The notes beneath the pieces are model-generated. The model did no database searches, had not been told where the DNA came from, and was given only the letters and a program-made list of their open reading frames with translations. Position numbers and translations under genes: made by a program. Below, piece by piece: positions 16,286 to 24,985 of a stretch of 36,275 bases of DNA (position 1 is its first letter; each line of letters begins with the position of its first letter). Where the stretch lies: the NCBI GenBank assembly GCA_944389935.1, contig CALXOE010000042.1:1-36275 (forward strand), read 5' to 3'. This stretch comes from an uncultured Victivallis sp. GTDB taxonomy: Bacteria; Verrucomicrobiota; Lentisphaeria; Victivallales; Victivallaceae.

Positions 16286-16440
16286 GATTTGTTTAGGAAT
16301 CCGTTTTCTTGTATAAATTATGGCTGATTTTTGTGAAAAAGTCAAGCGGTAAAACAAAAAAAGAGCCATTTTTTCTCAATAATACAGAAATCGAGCCGTT
16401 TTTTTGTTAAAAAATCTAGAAAACCGATTCCTAAACAATC
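16286..16440. repeat. Head-to-head inverted repeat flanking the lacI promoter
   Basis: The left arm (16286-16308) and right arm (16419-16440) share the core TGTTTAGGAATC followed by a GTTTTC end, in opposite orientation, with one substitution and one indel. The left arm falls at the predicted lacI transcription start; the right arm lies about 75 nt upstream of the -35 box. A second, shorter direct repeat, GAGCC-R-TTTTTT, occurs between the arms at 16363-16374 and 16393-16404. Paired operators for looping are the simplest reading; ends of a small transposon-derived element are the alternative, but I see no target duplication. Confidence 0.7.
16317..16345 (-). promoter_or_regulatory. Sigma-70 promoter of lacI
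   Basis: On the minus strand the sequence reads TTGACT, a 17-nt spacer, then CATAAT. The start codon is about 40 nt downstream, and the left inverted-repeat arm covers the expected +1 region. Confidence 0.65.
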
Positions 16441-16461
16441 TCCCGTTGAGGGACAGCAGAG

Positions 16462-16498
16462 TGCCGCCCCGGAATCCGCGTGGAAAACCGGGGCGGCA
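16462..16498 (-). terminator. Strong GC-rich hairpin after the 1300-residue glycosidase gene
   Basis: TGCCGCCCCGG pairs perfectly with CCGGGGCGGCA (11 bp, 15-nt loop), 29 nt past the stop codon. No T run follows on the minus strand, so it may be a Rho-assisted end or an mRNA 3' protector and not a standard intrinsic terminator. Confidence 0.5.
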
Positions 16499-16527
16499 TC
16501 AGCGGGATATCATCGGGCGTTCCGCCG

Positions 16528-19500
16528 TCACTGCCGGAGGATGAATTTCCGGTAGACGTATGGATTTTTGGCCTCTCCGATTCCGGGAGTCAGACCCATC
16601 CAGTAGTTGCGCCCGTGGCCGTCATGGTCGTTGGCGATGAAATTCAGCCCGAACACCGTTCCCGCCGCGGGCTTCATGTTCAACACCCGCCACGGAATCG
16701 CCATTCGGTAGCAGGTCAGGTCGCCGGAACGGAACACATTGCACTCAATCTGCTCCAGCGAGGCGGCGGCACGACCGCGTTCGTAGATGTTGTCGAACTC
16801 CTTTTCCGACCCGTTCGCTGTCAGCCCGAAGCTCATCTCGTAATCGTCCGGCGCGAACCCGTAGGCGTTCGGCAGGGCGTCGGCCTGCGTGTCGATCGCA
16901 AGCTGAATCGAGTCCGCCGCCCAGAGTCTGCCGGCGGTGAACGGCTGCACATGAACGTCGTCCCGGACGTTGATCGCCAGATAGAGATTTTCCGCGTCAT
17001 GTCCGATCGCGCTTTCGATGGAGAGATCTTCCGCGCCTTCATAACCGTTTTCCGGATCATTCGGGATCAGGAAGTCTCGGCTCGCCATCGTCGGCAGCCG
17101 CCCCGCCGCCGGCAGTTTCGCCGAACGGAAATCCGGCCGTCCCGTCGCCGGGCAGGGCAGAAATTCCGCCCGGTAACGTGACTCGAGTTCTCCGAGGGTG
17201 CTCTCGACCCGCAGCGTCAACTCCCGGCTGTCGAGCGAATCAGCCGCGGAGAAAATCTCTTTCACTTCTTCGCCGGGTTGCAGTGAAATCGTCCGCTCCG
17301 GATTGCCGAATGCCGCTCCGGAGATGGTCAGTTTTCCGCTCAGCGGCGCAGTTCGCCGGTTGACCAGCGTCACTTCCACGGTTGAGCCGTTCCGGATCCG
17401 CCAGCCCGCGCTCACCGGGGGCAGATCATATTTTGCCTGCCGCACAGCCTCCGCCAGTTCGGCGGCGTTTCCGCTCCGGAGTCGCAGATAGACCGGCGCG
17501 CCCGAGAGCGCCAGCTCCAGACTGCCTGTATTCAATTTCACCGGACGGTTGAAGAAATCGGCCGCTTCCACGCGGGCGGCATCCAGCGGAATCCGGGCTC
17601 TGGTCGGCGTCCCGTCGGCGGTCCACAACGCCGCGAAAGGCCGGTTCTCCCGGTCGAGATAGGTGAAACACTGGATGTCGGAATCCGAAATGATTTCTCC
17701 CGGTTTCGCCCCCTCCAGCCACTGGGCGCTTGCCGCATACGCCAGCGCGGCCGGCAGCGGCAGCGTGTTGCGCCAGAGTCCGTAGTAATAGCGTTCCTTC
17801 TCGATGCAGAAATCCGCGAGAAAATAGAGTACGCGCTCAACCCCCGCCGCCTTGCCGATCAGCATCAGACGCGACAGATATTCGGCATGACGCAGCGCCG
17901 ATTCGCTCAGAAAATCCTCCTCCACATCGAGTGCCCAGCCGATTTCGCCGTACCAGATCGGCTGTCGGCCGCCGGTTTCGCGGATCAGCTCCCGCAGTTC
18001 GAGGGTTTTGCGGTAGACTGCGTTGGCTTCCGGTCCGATATCGCTGCGGTCGGCTCCGACGTAGCGGGCGTTCGCGTAAGGGTGTACCGGAACGATATCG
18101 ATCACGTTGCCCGCTTTCTCCAGAACTCTGCGGGTGAATGGAAAGCCGCTGTTGAAGTCGACTCCGGAAACTCCCGAGCCGAGCAGCCGGAAACCGGGAT
18201 CGGCTCCTTTGATCACCGGCGCCGCCGCGTTTACACAGGCCGCATAATTTTCGGCCGCATCTTCAAGCCCTTTCTTGAATATACCGGGAAAGACCAGATC
18301 CGGCTCGTTTTCGATTTCCCAGTCGCGGATTGCTCCGCCCCAGGCCGCCAGCATCTGGCGCAGAAATTCATTCATGTCGGCAGGATCGGCGAACCCGTTG
18401 TCCGGTTTGCGGTATTTGTTCGGGACGAGACCGACTTTCACGCTGTTGAGCTGCTTCATCCCGGCCCGGGCATAGCGGATATCATGATCGGAGAAGCGGT
18501 ATTTCCCCTCTTTCTCGGGAATGTAACGCCAGCCGGGCATGTGCCGGGTTGCGCCGACTCCGATCCGGCGCAGGATTTCCGGAGAGGTCGGCCCCATCGG
18601 ATGAAGTCCGAAGTAGGGCTGTTCACTCTGCGGTGGCGGCGGCTCCGTCACGACTACCGGAAAGTCCGCACCGTAACTTCTGCCGGCCGATTCCGCCCGC
18701 AGCCGGAGCACATAGTAGCCGGTTTCCCGTTCCGTGAGGACGGTCAGCGGACGCACGGCGGTCTCCCCGGGCGCGAGGGTGAGTGTTTCGGCGAGCAGCT
18801 TCCGGGGAGAAATTCCGTAGCCCTCCAGCGTTGCCGTAAACGTCACCGGAACGGGGGCGTCCGTATTGTTGCGCAGCCGGGCGGTTTGAACGAGCGGCTT
18901 CGGACCGGTGAAGAGGATTTCTCCGGGTGCTCCGGTCCGATCCGTTCCGAGCGTCAGCGGCGCCTCGGCGGTGTAGAGCCCGGCCGCGTCCCCCTCCGCC
19001 AGCTGGAAAGCGTCCAGCCAGATGGTCGTCCCCGCCGGTTTGTTGAAGCCGAGACGGAAACTCGTGACCAGATGCTGCGGTTGCAATCGGAACGAAAATC
19101 GTTTCCATTCCCCCGGCTTCAGGGAGACACTGCCGGATCCGATCTCCTGGTACCTGTGGGAATCTGCCTTGACGACCAGTTTCCCCGGCCGGTCGGCCGT
19201 CGCGTAACCGCTGACCGTATAGGTCCGGTTCGGGCGCAGAACCCGGAAAAGATAACCGGTGGTCAGCCCGGTCAGCTCCTGAGCCATTCTGATGGAGCGC
19301 CGCCCGTGAAACGACCGCGTCTCATCGGGCGGCAACTGAAAAAAAGAACTGCCCCCCTCAAACGACCCGTCCCCGGGCCAGAGGTTGGCAGCCGGAACGT
19401 CTTTCTTCTCCACCGCCGGGGTCGCCGTGAACGAGTCGATGTAGAGTTTGCCGGAACTGTTCTGCTTCCGTTTCAGGAAGAACAGCAGTGAGGAGGCGTC

Positions 19501-20430
19501 CTCCGGAATCGCCTCCGCCGGAAGCGATATCCGGAACTCCCGCCAGTCGAAACTCCCTCCCGCCGAACCGAGGACGTTTACGCCGCTGCCGGGAGGCATG
19601 GCGATCCAGCTCGTCTTTTTGTCCTTGTGATTCACGAGAATCATGAATGTCGCATCCTTGTCCGGAATTTGTTCCGCTTTCAGATAAAACGAGATGTTCA
19701 GCCCCGCACCCGGACGGAATGGAATCCGCTGATAGATCGAGCCCCCCTGCTGCCCCGGCCCGAACATGCAGTATGAGCCGCCGCCGGCGTGAGTCACGGC
19801 GCGGTCGATTCCGCCCGGTTCCGGGATGTTTCGCCACTTTTCATACTCCCACCGGTCGAGTTTGGCCGCGGCGGGCGCCTTGTCGTCGACCGGCTGGATC
19901 GAAATTTCGTCGATGTAAAGATTGCCGACTCCGTTGTTCCGGCGTTTGACGTAGAAGTGCGCCCCCGTGACCTCCGGCGGAAACTCTTTGCCCGAAATGG
20001 TGAATCGCACCTGCCGCCAGTCGTGCGTCCCGCCTGTCACCGCCAGGCGGTTGACCCCGCTGCCGGCGGGATTTGACGCCCAGCCGATCACCTTGCCGCC
20101 GCCGTTGCGCAGAATCTGTATCTCCGCATCATCGGGGGGCAGTCCGTCGGCTTTCCACATCAGCGTGATTTGATGATCCCGACCGGTGACCGGCTTGAAA
20201 CTGACATAGAGAAAATTGTCCTTGTCGCCGCTCAAACCCATGCGATAGGCGAATTTTCCCCCGTACACCACATCGGAGACGATCTCTCCCGGTTCCGGTT
20301 TGCCGGCGTAGTCGGGGTAGTGCCACTCCCGAAACCTCTGTTCAAATGTCCCGTTCGGCAGCAGTTCCGCGGAAATCAAAGGCAGGCAGCCCGCCATCCC
20401 GCAGACCATGAGTAAGCCGGTGAATTTCAT
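16528..20430 (-). CDS. Secreted clan-GH-A (GH39/GH5-like) glycosidase with CBM-like modules
   Basis: A 1300-residue exported enzyme. The leader may be cut at LISA/ELL, or act as a lipoprotein leader with Cys15. Two closely related jelly rolls (about 22-178 and 190-337, each with SGVN, DWR and a LYID end) are followed by a third (345-478) and a beta domain. The TIM barrel occupies about 600-900, with WEIENEP (acid/base Glu709) and WYGEIGW (nucleophile Glu829), the clan GH-A pair. Residues 1100-1300 look like a CBM9-type module (RDDVHVQPF, WAADSIQLAID). It follows a decayed prepilin-like gene by 34 nt, and AAGGGAA lies about 10 nt before the ATG. GH39-like beta-xylosidase or iduronidase-type activity is possible; the substrate is not assignable. 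Confidence 0.88.
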   Translation of the reverse strand: MKFTGLLMVCGMAGCLPLISAELLPNGTFEQRFREWHYPDYAGKPEPGEIVSDVVYGGKFAYRMGLSGDKDNFLYVSFKPVTGRDHQITLMWKADGLPPDDAEIQILRNGGGKVIGWASNPAGSGVNRLAVTGGTHDWRQVRFTISGKEFPPEVTGAHFYVKRRNNGVGNLYIDEISIQPVDDKAPAAAKLDRWEYEKWRNIPEPGGIDRAVTHAGGGSYCMFGPGQQGGSIYQRIPFRPGAGLNISFYLKAEQIPDKDATFMILVNHKDKKTSWIAMPPGSGVNVLGSAGGSFDWREFRISLPAEAIPEDASSLLFFLKRKQNSSGKLYIDSFTATPAVEKKDVPAANLWPGDGSFEGGSSFFQLPPDETRSFHGRRSIRMAQELTGLTTGYLFRVLRPNRTYTVSGYATADRPGKLVVKADSHRYQEIGSGSVSLKPGEWKRFSFRLQPQHLVTSFRLGFNKPAGTTIWLDAFQLAEGDAAGLYTAEAPLTLGTDRTGAPGEILFTGPKPLVQTARLRNNTDAPVPVTFTATLEGYGISPRKLLAETLTLAPGETAVRPLTVLTERETGYYVLRLRAESAGRSYGADFPVVVTEPPPPQSEQPYFGLHPMGPTSPEILRRIGVGATRHMPGWRYIPEKEGKYRFSDHDIRYARAGMKQLNSVKVGLVPNKYRKPDNGFADPADMNEFLRQMLAAWGGAIRDWEIENEPDLVFPGIFKKGLEDAAENYAACVNAAAPVIKGADPGFRLLGSGVSGVDFNSGFPFTRRVLEKAGNVIDIVPVHPYANARYVGADRSDIGPEANAVYRKTLELRELIRETGGRQPIWYGEIGWALDVEEDFLSESALRHAEYLSRLMLIGKAAGVERVLYFLADFCIEKERYYYGLWRNTLPLPAALAYAASAQWLEGAKPGEIISDSDIQCFTYLDRENRPFAALWTADGTPTRARIPLDAARVEAADFFNRPVKLNTGSLELALSGAPVYLRLRSGNAAELAEAVRQAKYDLPPVSAGWRIRNGSTVEVTLVNRRTAPLSGKLTISGAAFGNPERTISLQPGEEVKEIFSAADSLDSRELTLRVESTLGELESRYRAEFLPCPATGRPDFRSAKLPAAGRLPTMASRDFLIPNDPENGYEGAEDLSIESAIGHDAENLYLAINVRDDVHVQPFTAGRLWAADSIQLAIDTQADALPNAYGFAPDDYEMSFGLTANGSEKEFDNIYERGRAAASLEQIECNVFRSGDLTCYRMAIPWRVLNMKPAAGTVFGLNFIANDHDGHGRNYWMGLTPGIGEAKNPYVYRKFILRQ

Positions 20431-20464
20431 GTGCTTCCCTTTCTGATGGTTTTCTCTGGTTATC

Positions 20465-21180
20465 TCAAAACGTATAAATCACTTTGTAAGGATCGCCGGT
20501 GGCGTTGTCCCCCTCGCAGGCCAGAAAATCCGAGACGCTTGCGGATTTCACATGCCCGTCGACGTACAGAACATTGCGCCGCTCGCCGTGAACGTAGTAA
20601 CCCGGGTAAAACACCCCCTGTTTGTAGGATGACGAGGTACTCATTTTGGTGTCGTCGACCAGCAGCGTCCCGTCGGTCACTTGAACGATGGTTGCGAGAG
20701 TCGGCCTCGGATTGCGCCAGACCTGATTGATCTGACGACGCAGTTCCGCTTCTCTGATTGCTCTCTCCGCCCGGAATTGAGAAACATTCAGAGCGCTTGC
20801 GCAACCGGCTCCGGCCATGCACCGTGCCCCCAGGAGGCGTCCCAGCCGGAAACCCCTTCCCCCTTGAAATTGGCAACTTCCCAGCCCACCGCAACTTCGA
20901 CAATCTTGGGACAGTTGAATACCGTATAGTTTTTCGTGTAAGCCTCCAGCTTGTGAAACCAGCGCCCCCGGGTCGGATTCTCGGTCATGTTCGTGCAGTC
21001 TCCCCCCGTTGCAAAGTAACCGCTCGAATCCCCCTGATACATCGCGCTGGCCAGACCGATGGTCTTGAAATTGTTGGTGCAGGTGGTCGTCTTTGCCCTG
21101 TCCCGTGCCTTGTTCAATGCCGGCAGCAGCATCCCCGCCAGAATCGCAATGATCGCAATCACCACTAACATCACTTGTTA
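20465..21180 (-). pseudogene. Decayed prepilin-like gene
   Basis: Two frames together spell a family member. One (20788-21174) has [26 protein letters not shown] and the central domain up to WPEPVAQAL. The other continues NVSQFRAERAIREAEL and ends with the H-X9-DG motif (HGERRNVLYVDGH). The break fits an extra CT dinucleotide near 20790-20793. At the 5' end the F-T-L-I-E peptidase site is lost: compared with the intact copies at 142-202 and 15110-15173, a few bases are missing and no clear ribosome-binding site remains. It lies just before the glycosidase gene, in the place the intact paralog holds before the GH2-like gene. Two independent lesions argue for a real pseudogene. Confidence 0.75.
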
Positions 21181-21264
21181 AATATACATTTATGCCGTAC
21201 ATTTGCGATGTTATTCAGTGAATTTTGAGCAATAAAAAGTCATGCCAGTACAATTTGCCCTCTT

Positions 21265-21567
21265 CTATCTATCCACTTCCTCTACCCCCTTTAACTCAAT
21301 TTTCATGCCATCAGCGGGAAAGACAGCCCTGACACATTCGACCTGCAGATGGGATAACAAACTTTGTAATGAATCCCGGGAAACAATGGAGAAAAGCAAT
21401 CCGGAAACGGTGTGCAGTTCGACCATTTTGAGCGACAGGTCTGCCCTGATTAACGAGATCATGTGCCATGGGATGAGAAAATGTTCCCCCTGATCCGTAC
21501 TGATTTTCAACCGGGGAATCGGAGTTTGAGCGGCTTCCCAGCCAGCGTGCTTTTGTTCATGACTCAT
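21265..21567 (-). CDS. Small hypothetical protein downstream of the relaxase
   Basis: I do not recognise this 100-residue protein. It begins MSHEQKHAGWEAAQTPIP and contains a mixed alpha/beta stretch (HFLIPWHMISLIRADLSLKM, VELHTVSGLLFSI) with no transmembrane segment or known motif. AGGTGA lies about 6 nt before the ATG, and the gene starts 29 nt after the relaxase stop on the same strand, so the two are probably co-transcribed. Position suggests an accessory role in mobilisation or copy control, without direct support. The 84 bases between it and the decayed prepilin-like gene show nothing identifiable. Confidence 0.6.
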   Translation of the reverse strand: MSHEQKHAGWEAAQTPIPRLKISTDQGEHFLIPWHMISLIRADLSLKMVELHTVSGLLFSIVSRDSLQSLLSHLQVECVRAVFPADGMKIELKGVEEVDR

Positions 21568-21596
21568 TTGTTCACCTGTATTGTTTCGTTGATGAT

Positions 21597-24500
21597 CTAT
21601 CGCTCCGGCCCCTTGCGAGGCGGACGCGGTCTGTATCTTCTCATGGCCGGCCTTTCCGGCTCCACTCTTCGATCATGGGGAGATTCCACCTGATGACGAT
21701 CCTGCCTCTTCGCCTGTTCTTCCACCGTTTCCCGCTCCTGAGTTTGTGCGTTGATTTCCTGTAATTGCCGCTGATACTCTTCCATTCGCGCCGCCATATA
21801 ATTTTCACGGCATTTGCCGGAGAGCCTGGAATTGATAACCGACAATACAGCCTCCGCGGCCTGCTTTCCGGTTTTACGCAACTTGCCCCATACTCTTTTG
21901 AGGTGAAGAGAACGTATCAGACGATGCGGATCAGGATCATACTGTTCCCGAATCCCCTTGAGACGATCAAGCGCCGGCTTTTCAATTTCACCGGCCTTGA
22001 CCAGATCAGCCACGGAAAGACGCTCCGCCGGAATTCTAACCAGTCCCTCCTTGAAACGCTCCTTGTCAGGCAGATGAAGCGCGAGCTTGAAACGTCCTCG
22101 GGAACAGCCGACATAAAACGCCTGCTTCGACATCTTTTCCGCAGCCACCACCACATGATCCGCAGTCATTCCCTGCGAGGCATGACTGGTCATCACCCAG
22201 CCATGCCGAATTCCATGAAACGATTCCGGCAGCCGAACAGTTCCCGCTTCCCGCCGTTCCGCGTCCAGCAGCCGGTACTCGTTCGGGATTGCCGTGGCGA
22301 TCGCCAGCGAACCGTTGCTGATTTTGAATTCCGGTGTTTTCAGATTCACCGTAAAGCGAACCAGATCCCCCTCGGCAATCGGAAGCCCCGCGGATTCTCC
22401 CACATCTACCACACCGCGGATGGTACGCGGATTCACGGTTGCGCCATTGGACAAAACGAGTTCGCCTGACGATGACTTGACCTGTTCGACCTCAACCATC
22501 TCTCCGGGCTTTCCCAGCCCTTTCAGACGGGTGTTGAAAAAGAGCTTCATCCCCGGCTGATAATTTTCGATATTGCCAAGCTGCGCCCTGGTCCAGCCGA
22601 AGGATTGAAACGCTGTTATGGTTCGCTCTGTTTTAGCCTTGAGCCGTCCGGCCGCCTTGAGCTTTTCTCTCAGAATCGCAGTCAACGCATCGCATTCCCG
22701 ATGCGTTGGACTGACCGCAATGCAGTTCAGCGGATTTTTTCCGTTGTCGGTCAATTCCATAAAACTGTTCGCCGCCTCATTTAGATAGCCTCCTCTGCTT
22801 TCCCGCACAAACCCTCCGTGATCCAATGTCTCGAAACCTTCCAGAGCCAGTCCCGCCGAGGCCAGCTCAATTCCCCTGCGGTATTCCGCCGTCTGCTGAC
22901 GATGAATCCGCGTGAGCGTTGCTCTCGGAATCCGCGTATGCTCTTCCAGTAACCGGAAGAAATCTCCGCTTTCCACGGAGTTGTGCTGTCTGGCGTCGCC
23001 GACGAACAGCACCCGGTAATCATTCTGCAATGCGAGCTTGATGATCCCGGTTCCCTGTGATAACGAATTCAGGCCGGATTCATCGATAATCAAATAGGAC
23101 CCTTTCGGCGGCAATGCCTGCCGATTCTGCAGAAACATCGCGACGGTCTGGGCGTTGGCAAATTTCTCCTTTTTCAGAACATCCACCGCAGAATTGGTCG
23201 GCGCGATCAGCTGAATGTTCTCCACGCCTCCGGATTTCAGACATCCGCAAAGTTCTTTCAAGGTTGAAGTCTTGCCCGCTCCGGCGACACCGCGAAACAG
23301 CACAAATGGAGACTTTGCCCCCAAAATCGTTTCAATCGCTTCGCGTTGCGCCGTATGATCGCCAAACAATGAGAGCAGTCCGGAGAACGGTTTTCGGAGG
23401 CTTTTGATCTCCGGCAGAAGATCACGAAACGCATTGACCGTTTCGATTACATAATTCTCCTGCTTCAGATTCGTTTCCGTGGTGAAATACGGATTGCCGG
23501 ACGGACGGGAAAGATTCACCAGTCCCGGAACGCAATCAAGTGTTTTCCGCAGTTCATCCAGATTGCAGTTCCCGAGATTCTGATTCTGGATTTCGGCGAG
23601 CAAGGCATCTTCCCGCAACACGGCGTTGCGCTCGAAAAGCTGCTCTGCGACTTTGCGAATCTGCTGTTCCGGAGTTTCCTGAATCGGACGCGACGGGAGA
23701 AGGAAACTCATCTGTTCCGCCTCATACGCCATATCCGTAAAGCGGCTCCGTTCCTCATCGGTCAAAAGCGACAACTTATGTTCACGAACCTGCTGTTCAG
23801 TCCGTTCCAGCATTTTCCGGGAACGGGTCATCATTGTGATCGCCTTGATTTCTTTTGCCGTCGGATACCGCTGATTCTTTTCGTAAAACTCGGCAATCCC
23901 TTTTTCGATCTGCTGACGGCGCTGAGAACAGCGTATCAGAACCTCTTCCGGAACTCCGGCGATTTCAAAACCGGTAATCTCACCTTTCGCGTTCCGTTTC
24001 ATTTCAAGTGCGTAACCGAGACGGCGGCACTCGCAGGCAAGCGCGTTCTGATAGGATTTCCCCGCATAGCGAATCGCCTTGAACATCTGCGATGGATCCA
24101 AGGCCTTGAACGATCCGTTTCCTTCCTGCGTCACATTTACGATCACATTATGCGTGTGCAGTTGCGGATCTAGCCTCCGGCTGTTGTCATGATGATACTG
24201 CGCATAGATGAACTTACCGGTGAATTCGAAGTTTTTCGTCGCATACGACTCGCCTTTGCGGATACGTACGGCGGCAAACCGTTCCAGTTCCCGCATCCCG
24301 ATCTCCACCGCTTTCCGGTGCGCTTCGACCAGACGCGAATCGAACAACGACATCACGGAAACGGACTTCTGGGCTGAACACTGGAAGTCATAGAAACGTA
24401 CCGCATGAGGATTGTTTCGCGGTGTCAGTTTACTCCGGCTTTCCGGATGCAGATTCTGCTGAAAAAGCGAAAACACCTCCGGTTGAACGATAGCGCCGTC

Positions 24501-24644
24501 AAGATGAAACGCGGATGCCAAACTGCCCCGCCAGATCCCTTCGACTCTGCCGTCCTCGTTGTAGTAGTCATTATTGGCAAGGTGCTGCCGATAGAAATCC
24601 GCACCTTTTCCACGTGTGGCTTTGATACTTGCCGCTGTAAACAA
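21597..24644 (-). CDS. MobF-family (TrwC/TraI-type) conjugative relaxase-helicase
   Basis: I choose a TTG start ending at 24644: AAAGG lies 5 nt upstream, and the protein then opens MFTAASIKATRGKGADFY, aligning with the normal MobF N-terminus; the in-frame ATG at 24845 would add 67 unrelated residues and cross the promoter. In this 1015-residue form, candidate nicking tyrosines are Tyr18 and Tyr27/28. The three-His metal site is HD...QLHTH (about 152, 163, 165). Then come Walker A GVAGAGKTST (Lys458), IIDES, and the helicase motif GWVMTSHASQGMTADH. The tail is charged and coiled (RMEEYQRQLQEIN). It would nick oriT, carry the strand and unwind DNA during transfer. No coupling protein or type IV secretion genes are present, so the region is at most mobilisable. 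Confidence 0.93.
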   Translation of the reverse strand: MFTAASIKATRGKGADFYRQHLANNDYYNEDGRVEGIWRGSLASAFHLDGAIVQPEVFSLFQQNLHPESRSKLTPRNNPHAVRFYDFQCSAQKSVSVMSLFDSRLVEAHRKAVEIGMRELERFAAVRIRKGESYATKNFEFTGKFIYAQYHHDNSRRLDPQLHTHNVIVNVTQEGNGSFKALDPSQMFKAIRYAGKSYQNALACECRRLGYALEMKRNAKGEITGFEIAGVPEEVLIRCSQRRQQIEKGIAEFYEKNQRYPTAKEIKAITMMTRSRKMLERTEQQVREHKLSLLTDEERSRFTDMAYEAEQMSFLLPSRPIQETPEQQIRKVAEQLFERNAVLREDALLAEIQNQNLGNCNLDELRKTLDCVPGLVNLSRPSGNPYFTTETNLKQENYVIETVNAFRDLLPEIKSLRKPFSGLLSLFGDHTAQREAIETILGAKSPFVLFRGVAGAGKTSTLKELCGCLKSGGVENIQLIAPTNSAVDVLKKEKFANAQTVAMFLQNRQALPPKGSYLIIDESGLNSLSQGTGIIKLALQNDYRVLFVGDARQHNSVESGDFFRLLEEHTRIPRATLTRIHRQQTAEYRRGIELASAGLALEGFETLDHGGFVRESRGGYLNEAANSFMELTDNGKNPLNCIAVSPTHRECDALTAILREKLKAAGRLKAKTERTITAFQSFGWTRAQLGNIENYQPGMKLFFNTRLKGLGKPGEMVEVEQVKSSSGELVLSNGATVNPRTIRGVVDVGESAGLPIAEGDLVRFTVNLKTPEFKISNGSLAIATAIPNEYRLLDAERREAGTVRLPESFHGIRHGWVMTSHASQGMTADHVVVAAEKMSKQAFYVGCSRGRFKLALHLPDKERFKEGLVRIPAERLSVADLVKAGEIEKPALDRLKGIREQYDPDPHRLIRSLHLKRVWGKLRKTGKQAAEAVLSVINSRLSGKCRENYMAARMEEYQRQLQEINAQTQERETVEEQAKRQDRHQVESPHDRRVEPERPAMRRYRPRPPRKGPER

Positions 24645-24671
24645 ATATGCCTTTCCACACACCCCGTATAC

Positions 24672-24700
24672 AGAATACCACGCCCGCCGGGGAAATGCAA
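24672..24700 (-). promoter_or_regulatory. Promoter of the relaxase gene
   Basis: On the minus strand the sequence reads TTGCAT, a 17-nt spacer, then TATTCT, about 30 nt before the TTG start. It supports the short form of the relaxase, because the promoter lies inside the longer reading frame. Confidence 0.6.
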
Positions 24701-24720
24701 ACCGGGAACCCCAAAAAAGT

Positions 24721-24880
24721 GAGAAAAAAACCGCAAAAACAGTTTTTTGCTGACGCAATATCCTATCGTGCCGATAGGCGTATTTCCGGTTGCTCTCCGT
24801 TGCGGTTTGTTGCGTAATTTTGTAAATGCTGTTTCTGATATGCAAAATTACGCGATATTACGCAACAAAACGCATACATG
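24721..24880. other. Candidate origin of transfer (oriT)
   Basis: This non-coding stretch upstream of the relaxase holds a tight hairpin (CCTATCG-TGC-CGATAGG, 24762-24778). It also has a 13-bp inverted repeat, TTTGTTGCGTAAT (24806-24818) with its complement at 24857-24869, and a nested 11-bp pair, GCGTAATTTTG (24812-24822) with its complement at 24843-24853. TTGCG/ACGCAA motifs recur throughout. MobF systems usually keep oriT next to the relaxase gene with just such nested inverted repeats. I cannot identify the nic site. The rest of the 24645-25039 gap contains two promoters and a short direct repeat. Confidence 0.55.
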
Positions 24881-24985
24881 AAAAGATGCGAGATACTGAA
24901 TAAATTCGCAAAAGCATCCTCCGGGACGCCATGAAATACCCCCGTTGTAACGGAACACGAATGGAAGAGGATTTCCTCCGTCTCC

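Noticed and set aside
16286..16440. Complete insertion sequence
   Set aside because: The inverted arms enclose only ~110 nt with no transposase and no target duplication, and the lacI promoter lies inside.
17887..19491. A 534-codon open frame on the plus strand
   Set aside because: It is antisense to the recognisable glycosidase, has low-complexity Arg/Pro/Gly-rich translation and no domain; an effect of high GC.
24645..24845. ATG start at 24845 for the relaxase
   Set aside because: It adds 67 residues without MobF similarity, and the reading frame would cross the promoter and the oriT-like repeats.
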